From Faecalibacterium sp. HTF-F (GTDB lineage Bacteria > Bacillota > Clostridia > Oscillospirales > Ruminococcaceae): a stretch of DNA of 64,000 bases. The DNA lies in NCBI RefSeq assembly GCF_023347535.1, contig NZ_CP094473.1:2170001-2234000 (forward strand), in the 5' to 3' direction. A model generated the notes under the pieces. The model did no database searches, was not told the origin of the DNA, and saw only the letters and a program-made list of their open reading frames with translations. Positions 41,612-50,024 of the stretch are shown here, in pieces. The first letter of the stretch is position 1, and each line of letters starts with the position of its first letter. Made by a program: the position numbers and the translations under genes.

Positions 41612-42664
41612 TTACTCGGCAGCCCAGTAGAAATCGTCGCCGGGCATTGCGCCGCCCACCGCCTTGGGGTCGGCGTCAAACAGCACCTGCAGATAAGCGG
41701 ATGCGTTGGTCTTGAGCTCGTCGCCGGTCAGGCATACGATGTTGCACTCGGGCAGAGCCTTCTTTGCGATCGCAGCCTTGGCCACAACGCCCTGCTCCTC
41801 GCACAGAGCAGCGGTGCCGTCCAGATCGGTATTGGCAGCTTCCACGCTCTTGGCGTAGTCGGTCAGGAATGCAGCCACCACGTCCGGGTGTTCCTCGGCA
41901 TACTCCTTGCGCACCACGGTCACGCCCGTGATGAGCTGGGTATCGGCCACCTTGTTCCACTCCTCGGTCAGGTCCAGAGCCACACGCAGGGTGTCGTCCT
42001 GCAGGCCTGCAGCGGTCACATAAGGCTGGGGCAGGACGGCAATGGCATCCTCGGTATTGGCCATCTGAGCCGTGACCTCGGTGGCCTCGCTGTAGTATTC
42101 AATGGTCACGTCCTTGTCCGGGTCAATGCCGTTCTGGGTCAGCAGGTAGCGCAGCACGTACTCGGGCGTGGTGCCCTTGCCGGTGGACAGGATGGTTCGG
42201 CCCTTCAGATCTGCCATGGACTGGACCGTATCGCCGCCTTTTTCCACTACGTACAGCACGCCCAGCGTGTTGACGGCAACAGCCTGAATGCCGCCCTCCG
42301 TCTTCTGATACAGAGTCGCAGCCAGATTTGCCGGGATGGCAGCCATGTCCAGCTCGCCCTTCATCAGCAGGGGCACGATCTCATCGGCAGCACCGTAGAG
42401 CTGCAGGTCGTAGTCCATGGAAGCAGTTCCGTCCTCTTCCATGCTCAGCAGGTTCACCAGACCCATGGTGGTGGGGCCCTTCAGGCCGGCGATGCGCAGC
42501 GCATCGTTGGTGGACAGCTCCTTGGCTTCCTCGCTGGAAGCAGCTTCGGAGACGGCTTCGCCAGAGGCAGCGCTGGAAGCAGTTGTGCCGGATGCTGCGC
42601 CGCCGCAGGCGGCAAGGCTCAGCGCAAGGGCCAGAGCCAGCAGCACAGATGTCAGTTTTTTCAT
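41612..42664 (-). CDS. Orphan NitT/TauT-like substrate-binding lipoprotein
   Basis: 350 aa. A standard Sec lipoprotein signal (KKLTSVLLALALALSLAAC), unlike the twin-Arg type used by other lipoproteins here, then a Ser/Ala/Glu-rich linker. The mature domain resembles SsuA/THI5-type binding proteins: LKGPTTMGLVNLL, MKGELDMAAIPANLAATLY, LKGRTILSTGKGTTPEYVL. Its ATPase and permease genes are not adjacent; fruR lies downstream and a divergent Crp-type regulator upstream. Ligand unknown. Confidence 0.83.
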   Translation of the reverse strand: MKKLTSVLLALALALSLAACGGAASGTTASSAASGEAVSEAASSEEAKELSTNDALRIAGLKGPTTMGLVNLLSMEEDGTASMDYDLQLYGAADEIVPLLMKGELDMAAIPANLAATLYQKTEGGIQAVAVNTLGVLYVVEKGGDTVQSMADLKGRTILSTGKGTTPEYVLRYLLTQNGIDPDKDVTIEYYSEATEVTAQMANTEDAIAVLPQPYVTAAGLQDDTLRVALDLTEEWNKVADTQLITGVTVVRKEYAEEHPDVVAAFLTDYAKSVEAANTDLDGTAALCEEQGVVAKAAIAKKALPECNIVCLTGDELKTNASAYLQVLFDADPKAVGGAMPGDDFYWAAE

Positions 42665-42756
42665 GCGGGGTTCCCTCTTTTCCTCATCAGACAGCGCGAT
42701 TCCTGTGCCGCAAAACTTTGCACAGAATCATCGGACTGTCTTTTTATATTTTTTAC

Positions 42757-42836
42757 AAAGCAAATTTGCAAAATCATTTGCTTTGCGGGTCTAAGTTTAC
42801 TATAATAGAATCAAAAATACCGTTGCGTGTGCAACG
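42757..42836. promoter_or_regulatory. Divergent control region with two palindromes
   Basis: Plus-strand promoter TTGCTT (42778-42783), 17-base spacer, TATAAT (42801-42806). AAAGCAAAT-N10-ATTTGCTTT (42757-42784) overlaps the -35, and CGTTGC-GTGT-GCAACG (42821-42836) lies in the leader. Either may be the site of the Crp-type regulator. Confidence 0.6.
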
Positions 42837-42885
42837 GAATTGCAGGAGGGCTGTGGAGACCCCAGGTCTTTCCCACAAATTTGCG

Positions 42886-43566
42886 ATGAAAAACTATCTT
42901 TCGCTGTTATGCTCCACCTCATTATTCAATGGTCTGACCGCCGAAGAGCTGCAGACCCTGCTAAGCCAGCTGGGCGCCGTGGTGCGCAGCTACGGCAAGG
43001 GCGAGGCCCTTGTGCTGGCGGGCGAACCCAGCCGCCGGGTAGGCATCGTGCTGAACGGCGAGCTGGAAGCCTACCGTCCCGGGCCGCAGGGCACCCGCAT
43101 TCCCATCACCCACATGGAGCCTGGCGGGGTATTCGGTGATGTGCTGGGCGGTTCCAGCCGGACCAGCCCGGTCACGGTGGTGGCATCGGCCCCCTGCGAG
43201 GTGCTGCTCATCCCCTACGAGCAGCTTCTGCTGTCGGACGGCAGCCCGGCGCATCAGCTGGCGCTGCGCAATCTGGTGCGCACCATCAGCGATAAATATT
43301 TTTCCCTCTCCCGCCGGGTAGACCTGCTGGTGCTCAAAAGTCTGCGGGCCAAGGTGTGCGCCTATCTTCTGAGCGAGAGCGAACGGGCCGGAAGCCTGAC
43401 CTTCAGCATCCCGTTCTCCCGCATCCAGCTGGCAGATTACCTGAACTGTGACCGCAGCGCCCTCAGCCGTGAGCTGAGCCAGATGCAGCGGGACGGCCTG
43501 CTGGATACCTACAAGAGCAGCTTCAAACTGCTGAAACCCGAGGTGTTGAAGCAGATGGTGCAGTGA
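42886..43566 (+). CDS. Crp/Fnr-family transcriptional regulator
   Basis: 226 aa. Cyclic-nucleotide-binding-like beta roll in the N-terminal half (VLAGEPSRRVGIVLNGELEA, then GGVFGDVLGG), a dimer helix and a C-terminal winged helix (FSRIQLADYLNCDRSALSRE). The cAMP-contacting Arg/Ser pair of Crp and the Fe-S cysteines of Fnr are not evident, so the signal is unknown. The ATG at 42886 matches the family N terminus (M-K-x-Y-L) but lacks a ribosome site. An in-frame GTG at 42853 follows AGGAGGG closely and is the alternative. Confidence 0.85.
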   Translation: MKNYLSLLCSTSLFNGLTAEELQTLLSQLGAVVRSYGKGEALVLAGEPSRRVGIVLNGELEAYRPGPQGTRIPITHMEPGGVFGDVLGGSSRTSPVTVVASAPCEVLLIPYEQLLLSDGSPAHQLALRNLVRTISDKYFSLSRRVDLLVLKSLRAKVCAYLLSESERAGSLTFSIPFSRIQLADYLNCDRSALSRELSQMQRDGLLDTYKSSFKLLKPEVLKQMVQ

Positions 43567-43680
43567 CCATTTGAATAGCCGCCGCGTGCGCTTTGGCTGT
43601 ATTCAGCGGAAATTTTATTTTTATATTTGAGTTTTAGAAAAATCTGCGGATTTTTCTAAAACTCTTTTTCACTGGAAGGC
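43567..43680 (+). ncRNA. Structured 3' element, copy 4 (after the Crp-type gene)
   Basis: Right after the stop: TTTGA, ATAGCC pairing with GGCTGT, CCGC able to pair with GCGG of AGCGGA, A/T spacer, then the hairpin GAGTTTTAGAAAAATC with TGCG loop (43629-43664) and CTTTTTCACTGGAAGG. Same parts as the pfkA copy, with different stems. Confidence 0.6.
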
Positions 43681-43730
43681 CGTAACCGTCAGCGGCATTA
43701 TCTTGTTATTTTTAAGGAGTATTTTTAAAT

Positions 43731-44711
43731 ATGTCAAAACCGATTTTATGGATCGTGATCCCCTGCTACAACGAAGAGCAGGTGCTGCCCATCACAGCAC
43801 CCATGTTTCTGGAAAAGATCCATTCTCTGGCCGCACAGGGCCTTGTGAGTGAAAAGAGCCGGGTGCTGTTCGTGAACGACGGCTCCAAAGACAAGACATG
43901 GGAGCTGATCCAGAATTTTGCCGCGCAGGATGAGCACTATATCGGCATCGCCCAGAGCCGCAACCGCGGCCACCAGAACGCCGTGCTGGCCGGTCTGATG
44001 GAGGCGCTGCACAGCGGCACCTGCGACATTACCATTTCCATCGACTGTGATGGTCAGGATGACATCAACGCCATGGACGAGATGGTAAAAAAGTATCTGG
44101 ACGGTGCCGAGGTGGTCTACGGTGTGCGCAGCCGCCGCGATACGGACACCTTCTTCAAGCGGTTCACCGCCGAGGGCTTTTATCACGTGATGAACGCTCT
44201 GGGTGCGGACATCGTGTTCAACCATGCAGACTACCGCCTCATTAGCACCCGTGTGCTGGAAAGCTTTGCCGACTACAGGGAAGTGAACATTTTCCTGCGC
44301 GGCATGGTGCCTCTGGTGGGCTTCCGGAGCGATGTTGTCACCTACGAGCGCCATGAGCGCCTTGCCGGTGAGAGCCACTACCCCCTGAGCAAGATGCTGG
44401 CACTGGCCTTTGACGGCATCACCAGCCTTTCCAACAAGCCCATCCGCATCATTACCGGGGCAGGCATCGCCGTGAGCCTGGTCGGCTTTATCGGAGTCAT
44501 CTGGGCCATCGTGTGTGCCGCCATGGGCAGCAGCGTGGCCGGCTGGGCCTCCATCGTGTGCATCGTCTGCTTCATGAGCGGCGTGCAGCTGGTGTGTCTG
44601 GGCGTCATCGGTGAATATATCGGTAAGATCTATATGGAGACCAAGGCCCGTCCGCGCTACATCATCAGTGAGCGCACCTGGGCCCCCTACGAAAGGAAGT
44701 ATCACGGATGA
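43731..44711 (+). CDS. Glycosyltransferase family 2, GtrB/DPM1-like
   Basis: A 326-aa membrane-anchored transferase that loads a sugar onto a polyprenyl phosphate in this family. N-terminal GT-A domain: WIVIPCYNEEQVLP, VNDGSKDKTWELI, then SIDCDGQDD in place of the DXD. The acceptor-side R-x-x-D/D-x-D region is VVYGVRSRRDTDTFFK. Two C-terminal membrane helices (IITGAGIAVSLVGFIG and ASIVCIVCFMSGVQLVCLG). It overlaps the flavin reductase gene by 4 bases, an unexplained pairing. Confidence 0.9.
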   Translation: MSKPILWIVIPCYNEEQVLPITAPMFLEKIHSLAAQGLVSEKSRVLFVNDGSKDKTWELIQNFAAQDEHYIGIAQSRNRGHQNAVLAGLMEALHSGTCDITISIDCDGQDDINAMDEMVKKYLDGAEVVYGVRSRRDTDTFFKRFTAEGFYHVMNALGADIVFNHADYRLISTRVLESFADYREVNIFLRGMVPLVGFRSDVVTYERHERLAGESHYPLSKMLALAFDGITSLSNKPIRIITGAGIAVSLVGFIGVIWAIVCAAMGSSVAGWASIVCIVCFMSGVQLVCLGVIGEYIGKIYMETKARPRYIISERTWAPYERKYHG

Positions 44712-45292
44712 GCAAACAGAGCTGGCGCGGCAGCACCCTGCTGAACCCGGAACCGCCGGTACTGGTGTCCTGCGGCGGGCTGGAAAAGCCCAATCTCATC
44801 ACCATCGGCTGGACGGGCACCATCTGCACCCAGCCCAGCATGGTATCCATCAGCGTTCGGCCGGAACGCTACAGCCACCACCTCATTCAGGAAAGCGGAC
44901 AGTTTGCCATCAATCTGCCCACCGAAGCGCTGGTGCGTTCGGTGGACTGGTGTGGCGTGAAAAGCGGCCGTGACGTGGACAAGTTTGCCGCCTGCGGCCT
45001 GCACGCCGCCCCCGGCACCGTGCTGACCGACTGCCCCATTCTGGAAGAAAGCCCGGTGAACCTTGAGTGCAGGGTGACCCAGGTGATCCCGCTGGGCAGC
45101 CACGATTTGTTCCTTGCCGAAGTGGTGGCCTGTGATGTGGACGAAAGCCTGCTGGACGAAAACGGCAAGCTGTGTCTCGAAAAGGCAAAGCTCATCGTCT
45201 ACAGCCACGGTGACTATCTGGCTCTGGGCCGGAAGCTGGGCACCTTTGGCTACAGCGTGCGCAAGAAAAAGCCGGTAAGGCGTAAAAAATAA
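44708..45292 (+). CDS. Flavin reductase family protein
   Basis: A 194-aa FMN-binding split-barrel protein. LLNPEPPVLVSCGG at the start, NLITIGWTGTICTQPSMVSISV (flavin-binding loop) and FAINLPTEALVRSVDWCG are typical of the flavin reductase/DIM6-NTAB group, with LGTFGYSVRKK at the end. Such proteins reduce flavin with NAD(P)H or serve as flavoprotein electron carriers. Translationally coupled to the glycosyltransferase upstream. Confidence 0.88.
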   Translation: MSKQSWRGSTLLNPEPPVLVSCGGLEKPNLITIGWTGTICTQPSMVSISVRPERYSHHLIQESGQFAINLPTEALVRSVDWCGVKSGRDVDKFAACGLHAAPGTVLTDCPILEESPVNLECRVTQVIPLGSHDLFLAEVVACDVDESLLDENGKLCLEKAKLIVYSHGDYLALGRKLGTFGYSVRKKKPVRRKK

Positions 45293-45307
45293 TTTGCATT
45301 TCATCGC

Positions 45308-45335
45308 TTGACTTTTGCCCAAAACTGCATATACT
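45308..45335 (+). promoter_or_regulatory. Promoter of antisense RNA 1
   Basis: TTGACT (45308-45313), 16-base spacer, TATACT (45330-45335). The whole segment TTGACTTTTGCCC...GCATATA is conserved at the second locus (63691-63718). Confidence 0.75.
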
Positions 45336-45341
45336 AAAGAT

Positions 45342-45424
45342 AGGCAATGAGATGAAGGCCTGTTCCGTGGTTACCACGAAAAAACCAAAAGCCCCCCGGT
45401 ACTGATACTACCGGGGGGCTTCTT
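45342..45424 (+). ncRNA. Candidate antitoxin small RNA 1
   Basis: Predicted RNA of about 80 nt from the promoter above to the shared terminator. Its 5' part contains AATGAGATGAAGGC and TGGTTACCAC, both repeated in the same orientation at 45516-45541 over the peptide start codon. The RNA is therefore complementary to the mRNA on both sides of the start. Ends are estimates. Confidence 0.7.
45390..45420. terminator. Shared bidirectional terminator of locus 1
   Basis: AGCCCCCCGGTA/TACCGGGGGGCT, 12 bp, 7-base loop. The minus-strand reading is followed by TTTGGTTTTTT (peptide mRNA), the plus by TCTTGGGTT (small RNA). Confidence 0.88.
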
Positions 45425-45427
45425 GGG

Positions 45428-45532
45428 TTAGTGCTTACTGCCCTTGAAGAACAGGCTGTCAAGCCACTTGCACAGATAGTAGGCAACTACCTCTGCTCCG
45501 ACAGTCTGTATAAATGAGATGAAGGCTTCCAT
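45428..45532 (-). CDS. 34-aa membrane peptide, candidate type I toxin 1
   Basis: A tiny hydrophobic protein: MEAFISFIQTVGAEVVAYYL, then CKWLDSLFF and a basic KGSKH tail. One membrane helix with a charged C terminus is typical of type I toxins. Strong ribosome site AGGAGG 9 bases before ATG. A near-identical 34-aa paralog (same I-S-F-I-Q-T-V, VVAYYLC, W-x-D and GSKH) occurs at 63804-63908 in the same arrangement. A convergent small RNA faces it. Toxicity is inferred from layout only. Confidence 0.78.
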   Translation of the reverse strand: MEAFISFIQTVGAEVVAYYLCKWLDSLFFKGSKH

Positions 45533-45584
45533 TGGTTACCACCTCCTTTCCGCGGTTAGGGGAATGGAGAAGGGCCGCAGGAAC

Positions 45585-45613
45585 AGTATAGCACAAAAAC
45601 CGGTATCGCGCAA
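45585..45613 (-). promoter_or_regulatory. Promoter of toxin-like peptide 1
   Basis: Minus-strand TTGCGC (45608-45613), 17-base spacer ending TTGTGC, TATACT (45585-45590). Confidence 0.7.
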
Positions 45614-45643
45614 TTTTGACGCAATACCGGTTTTCTTTTGCAT

Positions 45644-46576
45644 TTATTCGTGCTTTACGCGCTGGATCTCGCCCAGATCATAGGGGGTGTTCTGGTAGAC
45701 ATAGTAGTTCAGCCAGTTCTCATACAGCAGGTGGGCGTGGGCACGCCAGCGGAACAGCGGCGGTTTGGACGGGTCATCATCCGGGTAGTAATTCACCGGC
45801 ACATGGATGGGCAGGCCCTTGTCCACATCGCGGCGGTATTCCGAATCCAGCGTGTACTTGTCGTACTCCGGGTGGCCGGTGACAAAGATCTGCCGTCCGT
45901 TCTCGGTGCTCATGAGGAAAGGCCCGGCCACATCGCTCTCGGCAAGGATGCGCAGAGCCTTGCAGTTGTCCACATCCTCGCGGCTGATGCCGGTATGGCG
46001 GCTGTGGGGCGCATAGAACACCTCGTCAAAGCCGCGCACCAGAGGGTTCGACGGGCGGACGACCCGGTGCTCGAACACGCCGAACATCTTTTCCGGCAGC
46101 AACTGCTTGTGCACGCCGTAGTGATAGTACAGGCCCGCCTGTGCGCCCCAGCACACATGCAGGGTGGAGTAGACATTCGTCTCGCTGAAGTCCATGATCT
46201 CGCACAGTTCCTGCCAGTAATCCACCTGCTCAAAGTCCATGGTCTCCACCGGTGCACCGGTGATGATCATGCCATCGTAGCGGTTGTTTTTTACCTCGCC
46301 AAAGTTCTTATAGAACGATTCGAGGTGTGCCGCCGAAACGTGGGTCGCCGCATGGCTGGCCGTCTGCAGCAGGGTCATGTGCACCTGCAGCGGGGTATTT
46401 GCCAGCAGACGGGCGATCTGGGTCTCGGTGGTGATCTTGGTGGGCATCAGGTTCAGGATCAGGATCTCCAGCGGCCGGATGTGCTGGGCGAGGGCGCGCT
46501 CGCGATGCATGACAAAGACGTTCTCCTTGTACAGGGCATCGTAAGCAGGCAGAGTCTTGGGAATGATCAGCGGCAT
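45644..46576 (-). CDS. metA: Homoserine O-acetyltransferase (MetA-type)
   Basis: 310 aa, first step of methionine synthesis from homoserine. Starts [15 protein letters not shown]; the catalytic Cys142 is in [13 protein letters not shown]. Residue 111, in [11 protein letters not shown], is Glu, the residue associated with acetyl-CoA use in this family, where E. coli MetA has Gly and uses succinyl-CoA. This fits the O-acetylhomoserine-using MetY encoded just upstream. The ATG at 46576 follows AGGAG. Confidence 0.94.
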   Translation of the reverse strand: MPLIIPKTLPAYDALYKENVFVMHRERALAQHIRPLEILILNLMPTKITTETQIARLLANTPLQVHMTLLQTASHAATHVSAAHLESFYKNFGEVKNNRYDGMIITGAPVETMDFEQVDYWQELCEIMDFSETNVYSTLHVCWGAQAGLYYHYGVHKQLLPEKMFGVFEHRVVRPSNPLVRGFDEVFYAPHSRHTGISREDVDNCKALRILAESDVAGPFLMSTENGRQIFVTGHPEYDKYTLDSEYRRDVDKGLPIHVPVNYYPDDDPSKPPLFRWRAHAHLLYENWLNYYVYQNTPYDLGEIQRVKHE

Positions 46577-46614
46577 AGTGTCGTACTCCTTTGGTGCGGA
46601 TATTGATAGCGGCC

Positions 46615-46750
46615 TCGCCCTCTCCGTCACGGCTTACGCCGTGCCACCTCCCCCAAAGTGGGAGGCCTTGGCAAAACCACAAAGTTTACTTTTTCGCCAG
46701 CGGCTCCCCCCTTGGGGGAGCTGCTGAACGAAGTGAAGCTGAGAGGGCGA
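46615..46750 (-). repeat. Structured intergenic repeat, type 3
   Basis: TCGCCCTCTC (46615-46624) and GAGAGGGCGA (46741-46750) close a multi-branched element. Inside are hairpins with GCTCCCCC/GGGGGAGC, CCTCCC/GGGAGG and CACGGC/GCCGTG arms. It lies between metY and metA. A partial relative lies at 63621-63669. Confidence 0.6.
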
Positions 46751-46763
46751 ACCCGTTTGCCTT

Positions 46764-48038
46764 TTAGATCTTATCCAGCGCCTGTGCGATATCCGCAATG
46801 AGATCCTCGCTGCTTTCCAGACCGCAGCTCATGCGCACCAGCTCTGCGGGCACACCAGCAGCCTTCAGCTGCTCATCGTTCATCTGGCGGTGGGTGCTGG
46901 ATGCAGGGTTCAGGCAGCAGGTGCGGGCATCGGCCACATGGGTCTCGATGGCTGCCAGCTTCAGATTCTTCATAAAGATGCTTGCAGCCTCACGACCGCC
47001 GGCCAGACCAAAGCTGACCACGCCGCAGCTGCCATTCGGCAGATACTTCTCCGCCAGTGCATGGTACGGGCTGGACTCCAGACCGCAGTAGTTCACGTAG
47101 GCCACCTTGGGATGGCTCTCAAGGAACTCTGCCACGGCCATACCGTTGGCGCAGTGGCGCTGCATCCGGACATGCAGGCTTTCCAGACCGAGGTTCAGCA
47201 TGTAGGCGTTCATGGGCGACTGCATGGAGCCAAAATCACGCATCAGCTGCGCGGTCGCCTTGGTGATAAAGGCACCCTCTTTGCCGAAGCGCTCAGCATA
47301 GGTGATGCCGTGGTAGCTGTCGTCCGGGGTGCACAGGCCGGGGAACTTGTCGGCGTGGGCCATCCAATCGAACTTGCCGCCGTCCACGATGGCACCGCCC
47401 AGCACTGCGCCGTGGCCGTCCATGTACTTGGTGGTGGAGTGGGTCACGATATCCGCGCCCCACTCAAAGGGGCGGCAGTTGACCGGCGTGGGGAAGGTGT
47501 TGTCCACGATCAGCGGCACGCCGTGGGCGTGAGCAGCCTTGGCAAACTTCTCGATGTCCAGCACGGTCAGGGCCGGGTTTGCGATGGTCTCGCCGAACAC
47601 TACCTTGGTATTGGGCCGGAATGCGGCGTTCAGCTCTTCCTCGGTGCACAGCGGGTCCACGAAGGTGGCTTCAATGCCCATCTTCTTCATGGTGACAGAG
47701 ATCAGGTTGAAGGTACCGCCGTAAATGGTGCTGGATGCCACGATGTGGTCGCCTGCTTCGCAGAGGTTGAACAGAGCAAAGAAGTTTGCAGCCTGACCGC
47801 TGCTGGTCAGCATTGCGGCCGTGCCGCCTTCCAGCTCACAGATCTTTTTGGCCACAAGGTCGCAGGTGGGGTTCTGCAAACGGGAATAGAAATAGCCGTC
47901 GGCTTCCAGATCGAACAGCTTGCCCATGTCCTCGCTGGTGGCGTACTTGAAGGTGGTGGACTGGATAATGGGGATCTGGCGGGGTTCGCCATTGCCGGGG
48001 GTATAACCGCCCTGCACACAGATGGTATCACGATTCAT
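46764..48038 (-). CDS. metY: O-acetylhomoserine sulfhydrylase (MetY-type)
   Basis: A 424-aa PLP enzyme of the Cys/Met metabolism family that makes homocysteine from O-acetylhomoserine and sulfide (or methionine with methanethiol). Motifs are PIIQSTTFKY, YSRLQNPTCDLV, MLTSSGQAANFFAL, and the PLP Lys in VTHSTTKYMDGHG. The acidic and aromatic insert AERFGKEGAFITK is typical of the OAH sulfhydrylase branch. The ATG at 48038 follows AAGGAG. Upstream of metA on the same strand. Confidence 0.95.
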   Translation of the reverse strand: MNRDTICVQGGYTPGNGEPRQIPIIQSTTFKYATSEDMGKLFDLEADGYFYSRLQNPTCDLVAKKICELEGGTAAMLTSSGQAANFFALFNLCEAGDHIVASSTIYGGTFNLISVTMKKMGIEATFVDPLCTEEELNAAFRPNTKVVFGETIANPALTVLDIEKFAKAAHAHGVPLIVDNTFPTPVNCRPFEWGADIVTHSTTKYMDGHGAVLGGAIVDGGKFDWMAHADKFPGLCTPDDSYHGITYAERFGKEGAFITKATAQLMRDFGSMQSPMNAYMLNLGLESLHVRMQRHCANGMAVAEFLESHPKVAYVNYCGLESSPYHALAEKYLPNGSCGVVSFGLAGGREAASIFMKNLKLAAIETHVADARTCCLNPASSTHRQMNDEQLKAAGVPAELVRMSCGLESSEDLIADIAQALDKI

Positions 48039-48157
48039 ACTACATACTCCTTTACTGGGTTTGTCTGTATAACACAATTCCCCGCAGGAGTGCAGCAGCC
48101 TCCGGCGGGGAATTGAAACGTTAAATTTTACTTCCCATCGGGGGCTTAGAGAGCAAG

Positions 48158-48276
48158 CAGGCCATCAAGGAGCTTTCTCCGCGAAATTTCGGGGCTTCCA
48201 GCTCCCGCCCTACTTCCTTCGGAAGCAGGGTCCCACCCCAGCGGACGGTCCTCGGAGAAACTCCCGGCCCGCCGCC
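48158..48276 (-). repeat. Structured intergenic element, type 2, copy 2
   Basis: Read on the minus strand, 16 bases after metI: GGGCCGGGAGTTTCTCC closes with GGAGAAAGCTCC, with inner hairpin CCCTGCTTCC-GAA-GGAAGTAGGG. It matches the copy at 37508-37624 in order and in the fixed words GTTTCTCC, CCCTGC and TTCGCGGAGAAA, while the inner stem differs by paired changes. Confidence 0.65.
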
Positions 48277-48291
48277 CGGTCAGATGCAGAC

Positions 48292-48948
48292 TTACTTCCG
48301 CAGCCTCTTATCGCTTCTGGTGGCCCATGCGGTGCCCACCGTCTGGAACACCTGAACCATCAGCACCAGCAACACAACGCAGACGATCATGATGTTGGTC
48401 TGATAGCGGTAATAGCCGTAGGACAAAGCGATCTTGCCCAGACCGCCGCCGCCGATGACACCGGACATGGCCGAGTAGCCCAGAATGGTGGTCAGGGCGG
48501 TGGTCATGCTGGAGATCAGGCCCGGCAGGCACTCCGGGATCATCACCTTGGTAATGATCTGGAAGGGGGTCGCGCCCATGCTCTGGGCGGCTTCCACCAC
48601 GCCCTCGTCCAGCTCGCGCAGGCTGGTCTCCACCAGACGCGCCACGAACGGGAAGGCTGCCACCACCAGCGGAACGATGGTGGCCGTGGTGCCCACCGTG
48701 GTGCCCACAATGGCACGGGTGAGCGGGAACACGCAGATCATCAAGATCAGGAACGGCACACTGCGCAGGATGTTGATGATGATGTTCAGGGTATGCATCA
48801 GCCAGCCGGGCAGCGGCAGGACGCCGTCCTTATCACCCGCTACCAGCAGCACACCCAGCGGCAGGCCCAGCACCAGCGCAAACGCAGTGGAAAGGACCGT
48901 CACGTAAAAGGTCTCCCAGATGGCAAAGCCGTAATCTGCAATACTCAT
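48292..48948 (-). CDS. metI: Methionine ABC transporter permease
   Basis: A 218-aa inner-membrane subunit with five helices. The coupling motif region is VVEAAQSMGATPFQIITKVMIPECLPGL, here broken as EAAQSMGATPFQIITKVMIP. Overlaps metN by 4 bases and ends the metQNI operon. Confidence 0.94.
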   Translation of the reverse strand: MSIADYGFAIWETFYVTVLSTAFALVLGLPLGVLLVAGDKDGVLPLPGWLMHTLNIIINILRSVPFLILMICVFPLTRAIVGTTVGTTATIVPLVVAAFPFVARLVETSLRELDEGVVEAAQSMGATPFQIITKVMIPECLPGLISSMTTALTTILGYSAMSGVIGGGGLGKIALSYGYYRYQTNIMIVCVVLLVLMVQVFQTVGTAWATRSDKRLRK

Positions 48949-49958
48949 TCGCCGGTCACCTCCTCTACCGTAATGCCGGGCTGGGCGCGCATATAGGCCG
49001 CAGCCTGCTTTGCCTGCTCCACATCAGCGGGCAGCTTGAGCAGCATGGAGCCATAGCACTGACCGCTCAGGTCGCGGGTATCGGCGCTGAGCACCGACAC
49101 CAGAATGCCTTTTTCTGCAGCAAGGCTTGCCACCAGCGGCTTTGCTGTGGACGAACCGTTGAAGGTGACGCGCACCACATGGTCGTCCGGGGCAAAGCTG
49201 GAAAGGTCCCGCGCAGCGCTGCCGCCGTTGGGGGCCACCAGACGCCTTGCTGCGGGCGTTTTGGGGTTCGAGAAGATCTCCTGTACGGAGCCCTCCTCCA
49301 CCACGACGCCGCCATCCAGAATGGCAACGTGATCGCAGATCTCCTCCACAACGCTCATCTGATGGGTGATGACCACCACCGTGATGCCCAGCTTCTTGTT
49401 GATGTCCTTGATCAGGGTCAGGATGGCATGAGTGGTGTTGGGGTCCAGCGCACTGGTAGCCTCGTCGCACAGCAGGACCTTGGGGTCCGTTGCCAGTGCG
49501 CGGGCAATGGCGATGCGCTGCTTCTGACCGCCGGACAGCTGTGCCGGGTAGGCATTGGCCTTATCCGGCAGGCCCACCACCTCCAGCAGCTCTCTGGCGC
49601 GCTTTTCGGCATCTGCCTTCTTTACACCGGCCAGCTCCATGGGGAAGCAGATGTTCTTCAGGCAGCTGCGCTGCATCAGCAGGTTGAACTGCTGGAAGAT
49701 CATGGTGATCTCACGGCGGCGCTCACGCAGCTGGGCCGGGTTCAGGGTCTCCATCGCGGTGCCGTCAATGACAACGCTGCCCTCGGTGGGGCGCTCCAGC
49801 AGATTGATGCAGCGCACCAGCGTGGATTTGCCCGCACCGGACATGCCAATGATGCCGTAAATCGAACCATCCGGAATGGTGAGGTTGATGTCCTTCAGCG
49901 CATTCACTGCGCCGTCCTTCATCTGGAAGGTCTTGGAAAGATGTTTGATCTCGATCAC
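48945..49958 (-). CDS. metN: Methionine ABC transporter ATPase
   Basis: 337 aa. Walker A GMSGAGKST, signature LSGGQKQR, Walker B VLLCDEATSALD, and the switch His in VVITHQMSVV. A C-terminal NIL domain from about residue 255 (VRVTFNGSSTAKPLVASL) is the part that binds methionine and inhibits transport in this family. Located between metQ and metI. Confidence 0.95.
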   Translation of the reverse strand: MIEIKHLSKTFQMKDGAVNALKDINLTIPDGSIYGIIGMSGAGKSTLVRCINLLERPTEGSVVIDGTAMETLNPAQLRERRREITMIFQQFNLLMQRSCLKNICFPMELAGVKKADAEKRARELLEVVGLPDKANAYPAQLSGGQKQRIAIARALATDPKVLLCDEATSALDPNTTHAILTLIKDINKKLGITVVVITHQMSVVEEICDHVAILDGGVVVEEGSVQEIFSNPKTPAARRLVAPNGGSAARDLSSFAPDDHVVRVTFNGSSTAKPLVASLAAEKGILVSVLSADTRDLSGQCYGSMLLKLPADVEQAKQAAAYMRAQPGITVEEVTGE

Positions 49959-50024
49959 AGAAATTGCTCCTTGCTGTTGAATAAGCTCCTTCAGTCAAAC
50001 CCTTGCGGTGACTGTGGAGTTTGC

